DNA from: an uncultured bacterium
Lineage (GTDB): Bacteria; Bacillota; Clostridia; Lachnospirales; Lachnospiraceae
Length of the DNA stretch: 56,338 bases
Direction of reading: 5' to 3'
Assembly: GCA_905215155.1 (NCBI GenBank)
Contig: CAJMPJ010000021.1
Coordinates: 1-56,338, forward strand
The translations under genes were made by a program, and so were the position numbers. The notes under the pieces were generated by a model. That model was not told where the DNA came from, did not search any database, and saw only the letters and a program-made list of their open reading frames with translations. Positions 50,168-56,338 of this stretch are shown in pieces (position 1 is the stretch's first letter; each line of letters begins with the position of its first letter).

Positions 50168-51007
50168 CTGCTTGAGCAAAACCGGAGGGAAGGCAGTAGT
50201 TTCTCCCATAGTTGCTTGCCATCCATGCCATATCGGACCGCTGCCTTTCCCTAAATCAAGCCCCGCCATCAGTGCACCATTTAAGTATTCCTTGGCGGCT
50301 GCAATGCTTTCCGTCATTGTTTTACCTTTTGCCAGCCCACAGGCGATGGCAGAGGATAACGTGCAGCCGGTCCCGTGAGTGTTTGGGGTAGAGATTCGTT
50401 TTCCGGGAAACCAGGTAAGCGTACCGTCATGGCATAATACATCGTCGGCATACGTTTCACAGTGTCCCCCTTTCAGTAAAAAGGCAGTTTGGTACTTCCC
50501 GGACAGTTCTGATGCGGCTTCTTCCATATCTCTTTTGGATAGAAGCCGTTTCTTTGGGGATAAAAGTACTTCTGTTTCCGGAATATTGGGGGTAACCAGG
50601 GCCGCCAGGGGGAACAACCGTTCAATCAGGGTTTTTAACGCCTCTGCCTGTAAAAGGGTTCCTCCGCTGGTGGAGACCATGACCGGGTCTAAGACAACCG
50701 GAATCTTAGGGTAGCAGGACAGTTTATCCGCTATGACTTCTATGGAAGAAACATTTCCTGCCATGCCGATTTTCACCGCCTGGGGAGGAATGTCAGAAAA
50801 GACCGCCTCCAGCTGCCGGGCAAGCATTTTGGGATTCACGGCTTCTGTCAAATAGACTCCAGTGGTGTTTTGGGCGGTCAGGGCAGTGATCGCACTGGAA
50901 CCGTAAAGTCCCAGAGCAGTAATGGTTTTTAAGTCTGCCTGGATTCCGGCACCGCCGCTGGAATCGGAGCCTGCGATGGTCAGAACGGATGGGAGAAACA
51001 GGCTCAT
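50144..51007 (-). CDS. thiD: Hydroxymethylpyrimidine/phosphomethylpyrimidine kinase
   Basis: Phosphorylates HMP and HMP-P for thiamine synthesis. The 287-residue ribokinase-fold protein has [19 protein letters not shown] at the N terminus, [18 protein letters not shown], and the catalytic-base motif [14 protein letters not shown]. Its ATG overlaps the thiE stop (ATGA), so translation is coupled. The last gene of the thi operon. Confidence 0.95.
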   Translation of the reverse strand: MSLFLPSVLTIAGSDSSGGAGIQADLKTITALGLYGSSAITALTAQNTTGVYLTEAVNPKMLARQLEAVFSDIPPQAVKIGMAGNVSSIEVIADKLSCYPKIPVVLDPVMVSTSGGTLLQAEALKTLIERLFPLAALVTPNIPETEVLLSPKKRLLSKRDMEEAASELSGKYQTAFLLKGGHCETYADDVLCHDGTLTWFPGKRISTPNTHGTGCTLSSAIACGLAKGKTMTESIAAAKEYLNGALMAGLDLGKGSGPIWHGWQATMGETTAFPPVLLKQKDHPITP

Positions 51008-51645
51008 GATACCACCACCTTTCTGACCTCTTCTTTTAAAGCCCGGACGGCAGCAGGAATGTCACTCTGACCGAAGATGCCGGAAATGACGGAGACTCCC
51101 CCAATTCCGGTTCCCTGCAAAAGAGAAACATTTTCATATGTGATTCCGCCAATGGCTGTTACCGGAATGGGAACCGAGCGACAGATGGCGGATAGCTGAT
51201 CCATGGTGATTACAATGGCATTCTTTTTCGTTGGGCTTGGAAAAACAGCCCCGCAGCCAAGGTAATCGGCTCCGTCCTTCCATGCTTTTACTGCCTGTTC
51301 GGCAGTCTTTACAGTTACTCCCAGAATCCGGTCGGGGCCGATGCGCCTGCGGACTTCCCCGGCGGTCAAGTCCTCCTGGCCCACATGCACGCCGTCCGCA
51401 TCACACGCAATGGCAACTTCCACATCATCGTTAATGATGAGAGGGACCCCATAATGCCGGGTTCGCTTCCGGACAGCCATGGCTTCCTTCAGAAAATCCT
51501 GTTTGTCCATATTTTTTTCCCGGAGCTGTAAACAGGTAACTCCGGATGCAAGTGCTTCTTCGATCTGCTGCAATAAATTCTTCTCTCCTGTGAATGCCTG
51601 GTCCGTGATGGCATAGAGAAGAAGCATGTCTTTATGAAATTTCAA
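51004..51645 (-). CDS. thiE: Thiamine-phosphate synthase
   Basis: Joins HMP pyrophosphate with thiazole phosphate. The 213-residue TIM-barrel protein has [44 protein letters not shown] and AIGGITYEN. The likely start is a TTG (51645) that overlaps the end of thiM by 14 bp and has GGGAGG upstream inside thiM. Confidence 0.94.
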   Translation of the reverse strand: MKFHKDMLLLYAITDQAFTGEKNLLQQIEEALASGVTCLQLREKNMDKQDFLKEAMAVRKRTRHYGVPLIINDDVEVAIACDADGVHVGQEDLTAGEVRRRIGPDRILGVTVKTAEQAVKAWKDGADYLGCGAVFPSPTKKNAIVITMDQLSAICRSVPIPVTAIGGITYENVSLLQGTGIGGVSVISGIFGQSDIPAAVRALKEEVRKVVVS

Positions 51646-52522
51646 TGTTCAATCCTCCCTTCAAATCCGATTCCTCACAACGGCTGATTTCGTCCATAAA
51701 AAATTGGTGAAAGCTGCCGGTTCCTCCCTGGGACTCCTTTGTTTTTTGTGCTGCCCGTTCTCCGCAGAGGCCGTAAACGGCGGTGGCAAGGGAGACCGCT
51801 TTTAAAAGGCCGAGCTGGGCGGTATCGGAAGAAGAAAAATCCTGAACGGCTGCCACATAGGAAGCGATGACACCGTCTAACATGCAGCCGCTCCCTGTGA
51901 TTTGTGCCATCTCAGAACAGCCATTTTTTATGAGCCTGGTTTCGCTCCCGGTGGAAACAATGTCGGTGATTCCTGTTATGACAGTGACCGCTCCGGTCAT
52001 GGCACTTAATGCTTTTGCCGTTTTCACAAGCCCGGTTATGTTATCTCCGGTGATTTGATCCTCCGGGGAGGCATCTACGCCGTGGGAGGGAGGCTGGTTG
52101 GATTTTGATGTTACATCCGTCAGAATGTTTAGGAGGATGCGAATTTCCGAAGCATTTCCCCGGATGACGGTAATTTTTACGTTCTTTAATACTTCCAGGA
52201 TCAAATCCATCCGATAAGCAGAAACGCCAATCCCTACGGGATCAAGAATAACCGGATGATGAAGCCGGTTTGCTTCCCGTCCTGCCTTTTTCATGGCGGT
52301 TTTTGAGTGTTTGTTTGGAGTCCCCGTATTTAATAAAAGGCAGTCGGAAATGCCGGTCACCTCTTTAACCTCCTCCGGTTGGTCTGCCATCACAGGAGAA
52401 CCGCCGCAGGCCAGAATGGCATTGGCGGTGTCTCTTGCGGTCACATAATTGGTGATACAGTGAATGAGCGGGCGTTTTTCCCTGACCAGACCGATCAGAG
52501 AGCCCCAGTGTTCCAGTTTCAT
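51632..52522 (-). CDS. thiM: Hydroxyethylthiazole kinase
   Basis: Salvages the thiazole alcohol by phosphorylation. The 296-residue protein shows the family blocks HCITNYVTARDTANAILACGG (given in part: ITNYVTARDTAN), MADQPEEV, ILDPVGIGVSAYR, VIRGNASEI and GSGCMLDGVIASYVA with the catalytic Cys. The salvage genes thiM, thiD and thiE together with thiW suggest the cell takes up thiazole in addition to making HMP with ThiC. No thiazole-synthesis genes (thiG, thiH, thiS, thiF) lie in this operon. Confidence 0.95.
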   Translation of the reverse strand: MKLEHWGSLIGLVREKRPLIHCITNYVTARDTANAILACGGSPVMADQPEEVKEVTGISDCLLLNTGTPNKHSKTAMKKAGREANRLHHPVILDPVGIGVSAYRMDLILEVLKNVKITVIRGNASEIRILLNILTDVTSKSNQPPSHGVDASPEDQITGDNITGLVKTAKALSAMTGAVTVITGITDIVSTGSETRLIKNGCSEMAQITGSGCMLDGVIASYVAAVQDFSSSDTAQLGLLKAVSLATAVYGLCGERAAQKTKESQGGTGSFHQFFMDEISRCEESDLKGGLNIEIS

Positions 52523-52535
52523 AATACCTTCCTTT

Positions 52536-53090
52536 CTATTCGTTCATCTGCCGGGTCAGATAGGATACCAGCCCCAGACGTCGGAGGATTACCAGTAAAA
52601 ATGCAGCCAGTATAGTACCGCAGACCGTACTCATGAGAAATGGAACCACAAAAAAGAATAGGGCCACATTCTTACCCATGAAAAGTGCGGAAACGGGATA
52701 GCAGAGCGTGGCGCCGATGAATCCGGTGCCGATGATTTCTCCCAGACAGGTGAGAGAAACCCGGCCAGTTTTTTTATAAAGGTATGCCCCAAGAAAGGCA
52801 CCTACCATGCTTCCGGGAAATGCAAGAAGGCTTCCGGTTCCCATCAGGTTTCGGATCAGGGAGGTGCAAAATGCCATGGAAACTCCATAAACAGGCCCTA
52901 AAAATACACCGGCCAACACATTGACCAGGTGCTGGACGGGGAAACATCTGGATGCACCGATGGGGATGGAAAAGCCGGAGAGTGCTACGGTAAAGGCTGC
53001 CAGCATGCCGCTGACGGCCAGTTTTTTGATTTTAATTCTCTGATCCCCCTGGGGGGTTCTATGTATTGTTGCATATACCTTGTTATTCAC
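52536..53090 (-). CDS. thiW: ECF transporter substrate-binding component ThiW (thiazole uptake)
   Basis: A 184-residue, highly hydrophobic protein with about five to six helices. It starts at GTG 53090 with AGGAGG upstream. ThiW-type blocks are visible: FSIPIGASRCFPVQHLVN, VFLGPVYGVSMAF and GTGSLLAFPGSMVGAFLGA. ThiW proteins are the membrane S components of energy-coupling-factor transporters for the thiazole moiety of thiamine, and rely on a shared EcfAAT module encoded elsewhere. The operon position between thiC and thiM supports this. Confidence 0.9.
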   Translation of the reverse strand: MNNKVYATIHRTPQGDQRIKIKKLAVSGMLAAFTVALSGFSIPIGASRCFPVQHLVNVLAGVFLGPVYGVSMAFCTSLIRNLMGTGSLLAFPGSMVGAFLGAYLYKKTGRVSLTCLGEIIGTGFIGATLCYPVSALFMGKNVALFFFVVPFLMSTVCGTILAAFLLVILRRLGLVSYLTRQMNE

Positions 53091-53126
53091 GAAAATTCCT
53101 CCTGTTCAAACAAATCAAACAATAGA

Positions 53127-54434
53127 TCATTCATCAAAGATGGTGATCATTTCTCCATCCAGAATCCGGTTCATATTTTTCATGGCGCAGAAATTACCGC
53201 ACATGGAGCAGGTGTCTTCTTTTTCCGGTTTAGAGGTCTCCCGGTAACGTCTGGCTTTTTCCGGATCAATGGCAAGATGGAACATGGCTTCCCAATCCAG
53301 GCGTTTTCTTGCATCACTCATCTGGTGATCCCAGTCCTTGGCTCCTTTGATGCCTTTGGCAATATCTGCGGCGTGAGCAGCAATTCGGGCGGAGATGATT
53401 CCTTCTTTCACGTCATTGGCATCCGGCAGTCTTAAGTGTTCTGCAGGAGTCACATAGCAGAGAAAAGAAGCGCCTGCGGCAGCGGCAATGGCTCCTCCGA
53501 TGGCAGAAGTGATATGATCGTATCCAGGAGCAATATCCGTAACCAACGGACCTAGAACGTAGAAGGGAGCTCCTTTGCAGATGGTCTGCTGAATCTTCAT
53601 GTTGGCAGCGATCTGATCAAGAGGCATATGGCCAGGACCTTCGATAATGACCTGGACATGTTTCTCCCAGGCACGGCGGGTCAGCTCTCCCAGAGTCACC
53701 AGCTCCTCGATCTGGGAAATATCGGAGGCATCTTCAATGCATCCGGGGCGGCAGGCATCCCCCAGACTTAAAGTCACATCATGTTCTGCACATATTTCCA
53801 GAATCCGGTCGTAATGCTCGTAGAAGGGATTTTCCTGTCCGGTCATCTCCATCCAGGCAAAGATAATGGAGCCGCCTCTGGAAACTATGTTGGTCAGACG
53901 TTTGGCTTCTTTGAATCTCCGTGCGGTCTCTTTGTTGATTCCCACATGTATGGTCATAAAATCCACACCGTCTTTGGCATGCATTTCCACAATCTGAATC
54001 CATTCTTCGGCAGTAATTTCCCCAAGAGCCTTGTGGTAATAGACCACGGCGTCGTAGATGGGAACGGTTCCGATGATGGCAGGGCATTCGCCGGTCAGCT
54101 TTTTGCGGAATTTTCTGGTGTCACCGTAAGAACTTAAATCCATAATGGATTCCGCACCCATGGCAACGGCATCATTTACTTTTTCAAGTTCCATGTTCAA
54201 GTCATTTAAATCCCTGGAAGTACCGAGGTTTACGTTGATCTTGGTTTTCAGCATGGAGCCGATTCCATTTGGATTTAAGCAGGTATGGTGTTTGTTTGCA
54301 GGAATCGCAACCTTTCCTTCCGCGACCAGCTGCTGAAGCTTTTCCGGTTCCCATTGTTCCTTTTCGGCAACCGCCAGTAATTCTTTGGTCAGAATGCCTT
54401 TTCTTGCCGCATCCATTTGTGTGGTGTAATTCAT
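53127..54434 (-). CDS. thiC: Phosphomethylpyrimidine synthase
   Basis: A radical SAM enzyme that rearranges aminoimidazole ribotide to HMP phosphate. The 435-residue protein is the short ThiC form without the N-terminal extension of the E. coli type. It shows [59 protein letters not shown] and [19 protein letters not shown]. The C-terminal cluster motif is CSMCGNFC, with C-x2-C-x3-C spacing in place of the C-x2-C-x4-C of the E. coli enzyme. AAAGGAGGATTTAAA precedes the ATG. Controlled by the TPP riboswitch upstream. Confidence 0.95.
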   Translation of the reverse strand: MNYTTQMDAARKGILTKELLAVAEKEQWEPEKLQQLVAEGKVAIPANKHHTCLNPNGIGSMLKTKINVNLGTSRDLNDLNMELEKVNDAVAMGAESIMDLSSYGDTRKFRKKLTGECPAIIGTVPIYDAVVYYHKALGEITAEEWIQIVEMHAKDGVDFMTIHVGINKETARRFKEAKRLTNIVSRGGSIIFAWMEMTGQENPFYEHYDRILEICAEHDVTLSLGDACRPGCIEDASDISQIEELVTLGELTRRAWEKHVQVIIEGPGHMPLDQIAANMKIQQTICKGAPFYVLGPLVTDIAPGYDHITSAIGGAIAAAAGASFLCYVTPAEHLRLPDANDVKEGIISARIAAHAADIAKGIKGAKDWDHQMSDARKRLDWEAMFHLAIDPEKARRYRETSKPEKEDTCSMCGNFCAMKNMNRILDGEMITIFDE

Positions 54435-54489
54435 TTTAAATCCTCCTTTTGTTATCCGGAGGGATTGACGAGGGCTTTTTAGAAAATTA

Positions 54490-54525
54490 CAAAAAAAGAG
54501 CCCATACCAACAGGTACAGGCTCGG
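54490..54525 (-). terminator. Riboswitch expression-platform terminator
   Basis: On the minus strand GAGCC...ACC-TGTT-GGT...GGGCTC is followed by TTTTTTT. It lies between the TPP aptamer and thiC and would form when TPP is bound. Confidence 0.85.
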
Positions 54526-54546
54526 AAAATACATCCGTCTCGTATA

Positions 54547-54636
54547 AATCCCTACGTTGGCATTACCCAAATCAGGTTATAAAGGTCGAAGTTTGATTAC
54601 TTCCTCTCAGCCCGCTTACGAGCTCCCTCTTGTGGC
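54547..54636 (-). promoter_or_regulatory. TPP riboswitch (THI box)
   Basis: Read on the minus strand, the conserved aptamer text appears in order: GAGGGAGCT, GGGCTGAGAGG, a variable P3 arm, GACC, ATAACCTGAT, TTGGGTAATGCCAACGTAGG. The closing P1 pairs AGGGA with TCCCT. It controls the thiC-thiW-thiM-thiE-thiD operon by terminating transcription when thiamine pyrophosphate is plentiful. Confidence 0.95.
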
Positions 54637-54639
54637 ATT

Positions 54640-54668
54640 AGTGTAGCACCGGGTCAGACGGTTGTCAA
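54640..54668 (-). promoter_or_regulatory. Sigma-A promoter of the thiamine operon
   Basis: On the minus strand TTGACA (54668-54663), 17-bp spacer, TACACT (54645-54640). The aptamer begins within a few bases of the predicted start. The -35 lies only 8 bp beyond the trpA stop. Confidence 0.75.
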
Positions 54669-54676
54669 GAATAAAA

Positions 54677-55456
54677 TCAGGAAATGTCTGTAATGGCGGC
54701 TTTCATTTCCCGCACATAGTTACAGATGGGGGCGATGCAGTCCGCTCCGTATTCTGCCGCCAGCTTGACGATCGCGCTTCCCACGATCACACCGTCTGCC
54801 GCCTGGCTCATTTCTTTTGCCTGCTCCGGCGTGGAGATGCCGAATCCAATGGCGCAGGGAATCTTTTTTGTCTCTTTCACCAGAGAAACCATTTCTCCTA
54901 AATTGGTGCTGATTTCCGACCGGACACCGGTAACCCCCATGGAGGAGACACAGTAAACAAACCCTTCTGCCTCCGAGGCGATGGTCCTGATCCGTTCCTT
55001 TGAGGTGGGAGCGATCAGGGAAATCAAATCAATTCCATATTTGCGGCATATGGGGTGAAGCTCCTCTTTTTCCTCAAAAGGCATATCCGGAACGATCAGC
55101 GCATCAATTTTGCATTCCGCCATATTTTTAATGAACCGCTCGCTGCCATATACAAAAACCGGGTTTAAATACGTCATAAAGGCCAGGGGAACATCGGTTG
55201 CCTTGCGGACCCTTTTTACCGCTTCAAAGATTTTGTCGGTGGTTGTACCGGCTGCCAGGGCCCGCATATCCGCTTCCTGGATCACGATTCCTTCCGCCAC
55301 GGGATCGGAGAATGGGATTCCGATTTCAATAAGATCAGCCCCGGCCTTTGCCATAGCAGGAATCAGCTGTTCCGTAATTGCAAGTTCCGGATCTCCTGCG
55401 GTGATAAATGGGATAAATGCTTTCCCCTTTGAAAATGCTTTTGAAATTCTACTCAT
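54677..55456 (-). CDS. trpA: Tryptophan synthase alpha chain
   Basis: Cleaves indole-3-glycerol phosphate to indole and glyceraldehyde 3-phosphate. From the ATG at 55456 the protein has 259 residues. It begins [17 protein letters not shown] and shows [24 protein letters not shown] with the catalytic Glu, [12 protein letters not shown] with the catalytic Asp, and GFGISTPEQ near the phosphate site. The start overlaps the trpB stop by 8 bp (ATGAGTAG), the usual coupling in trp operons. No terminator separates it from the thi promoter. Confidence 0.95.
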   Translation of the reverse strand: MSRISKAFSKGKAFIPFITAGDPELAITEQLIPAMAKAGADLIEIGIPFSDPVAEGIVIQEADMRALAAGTTTDKIFEAVKRVRKATDVPLAFMTYLNPVFVYGSERFIKNMAECKIDALIVPDMPFEEKEELHPICRKYGIDLISLIAPTSKERIRTIASEAEGFVYCVSSMGVTGVRSEISTNLGEMVSLVKETKKIPCAIGFGISTPEQAKEMSQAADGVIVGSAIVKLAAEYGADCIAPICNYVREMKAAITDIS

Positions 55457-56338
55457 AGATTTGGACCCCCTTGTAACGGGCAATGGCTGCCACATCCTTG
55501 TCGCCCCGCCCGGATAGATTGATGACGATGACCTGATCCTTTCCCATGGAAGGAGCAATTTTTCTGGCATAAGCGATGGCATGAGCACTTTCAATGGCCG
55601 GAATGATCCCCTCCTTACGGGATAAGTATTCAAATGCTTCCACTGCCTCCTGATCCGTTACCGGAACGTATTGTGCCCGGCCGGAGTCAAACAGGGCTGC
55701 GTGCTCCGGTCCCACACCCGGATAATCAAGACCTGCGGAAATAGAATATACGGGAGCGATCTGTCCGTATTCATCCTGGCAGAAATAGGATTTCATTCCG
55801 TGGAAGATGCCAGGTGTGCCGGTGGAGAGCGTGGCCGCGTTTTTATCCGTATGAATGCCGTGTCCTGCTGCCTCACATCCCACCAGCTTTACGGAAGGTT
55901 CCTCCAGAAATTCATAAAAGAGTCCCATGGCATTGCTTCCGCCGCCCACACAGGCAATCAATAAGTCCGGAAGTTTGCCTTCTTCTTTTAAAATCTGGGT
56001 GCGCACCTCTTTCCCAATGATGCTCTGAAAGTCTCTTACAATGGTGGGAAACGGGTGAGGACCCATGACAGAACCCAGCACATAGTGGGTATCCTCCACC
56101 CGGTTGGTCCATTCCCGAAGGGTTTCATTGACGGCATCCTTTAAGGTTTTGGTTCCGCTTTTGACCGGATGGACGGTGGCACCTAAAAGCTCCATACGGA
56201 ATACATTTAAAGCCTGCCGTTCCGTATCCTCTTCTCCCATGAAGATCTCACATTCCATTCCCATCAAAGCGGCAGCAGTGGCGGTGGCTACCCCATGCTG
56301 TCCGGCCCCTGTTTCGGCGATAACCCGGGTTTTCCCCA
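55449..56338 (-). CDS. trpB: Tryptophan synthase beta chain, 5' part outside window
   Basis: The C-terminal about 296 residues of TrpB, the PLP subunit that condenses indole with serine. The visible part starts at [19 protein letters not shown], the conserved ammonium/indole-channel block. It includes [17 protein letters not shown], the PLP phosphate loop GGGSNAMG and the C-terminal LSGRGDKDV. The Schiff-base Lys lies in the missing N-terminal part. Its 3' end overlaps trpA. Confidence 0.96.
   Translation of the reverse strand, partial: GKTRVIAETGAGQHGVATATAAALMGMECEIFMGEEDTERQALNVFRMELLGATVHPVKSGTKTLKDAVNETLREWTNRVEDTHYVLGSVMGPHPFPTIVRDFQSIIGKEVRTQILKEEGKLPDLLIACVGGGSNAMGLFYEFLEEPSVKLVGCEAAGHGIHTDKNAATLSTGTPGIFHGMKSYFCQDEYGQIAPVYSISAGLDYPGVGPEHAALFDSGRAQYVPVTDQEAVEAFEYLSRKEGIIPAIESAHAIAYARKIAPSMGKDQVIVINLSGRGDKDVAAIARYKGVQIYE

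Noticed and set aside
55457..55633. Longer N terminus for trpA
   Set aside because: The extra residues are trpB read in another frame; the ATG overlapping the trpB stop fits the family start.

Overview
The window looks like a chromosomal segment of a low-to-mid GC, spore-forming clostridium of the Lachnospiraceae (Clostridium cluster XIVa, Lacrimispora / 'C. saccharolyticum'-like). This is inferred from gene content and style: strong AAGGAGG ribosome binding sites, a DUF1540 protein, a two-ATPase acyl-CoA dehydratase activase of more than 1,400 residues, a ThiW/TPP-riboswitch thiamine operon, AraR-type arabinose control, and TTGACA/TATAAT promoters. No rRNA, CRISPR array or recognisable prophage is present.

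Layout. 1-1.7 kb: the 3' end of a tRNA-Leu and two tRNA-Arg(ACG) genes bracketing an AT-rich stretch with an RraA-like gene and degenerate 28-bp tandem repeats. 1.8-10 kb: a structured leader, then a seven-gene oligopeptide-type ABC transporter operon that ends in a signal-less NlpC/P60 peptidase and a signal-less class A serine hydrolase. I read it as a muropeptide uptake and recycling operon. 10-12 kb: a YjjG-type nucleotidase and a YczE-like membrane protein, divergent from a Crp/Fnr regulator. 12.2-14.7 kb: a compact tyrosine recombinase between near-identical inverted 24-bp sites, next to an HD-GYP (c-di-GMP phosphodiesterase) gene and a duplicated-domain protein, followed by a decayed stretch. 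14.8-21 kb: a YgjP-like metalloprotease, RecJ, GlyA, a DUF1540 protein and a secreted wall-binding-repeat protein. 21-31.5 kb: the giant activase, CorA, an inactive rhomboid-like protein with a zinc-ribbon tail, pyruvate kinase, LysA and an intracellular subtilase. 31.7-36.8 kb: recA (LexA box), recX, rny and dacF. 37-44.6 kb: an arabinan/arabinose operon (transaldolase, GH51, araA, araB, araD, araR). 44.5-50 kb: YyaL (convergent, overlapping araR) and a GH2 beta-galactosidase. 50-54.7 kb: thiC-thiW-thiM-thiE-thiD behind a TPP riboswitch. 54.7-56.3 kb: trpA and the 3' part of trpB.

Most striking observation: the 772-bp segment 12187-12958 has the architecture of a self-contained invertible promoter switch. 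Its ends are inverted 24-bp sites (23/24 identical) made of 10-bp palindromic arms around a 4-bp asymmetric centre. It encodes a 186-residue tyrosine recombinase and carries a perfect TTGACA-17-TATAAT promoter that now fires outward into a hairpin-plus-T-run formed by the left site. Inversion would move that promoter to about 64 nt upstream of the HD-GYP start codon. This predicts phase-variable control of c-di-GMP turnover, to be tested by looking for both orientations in reads.
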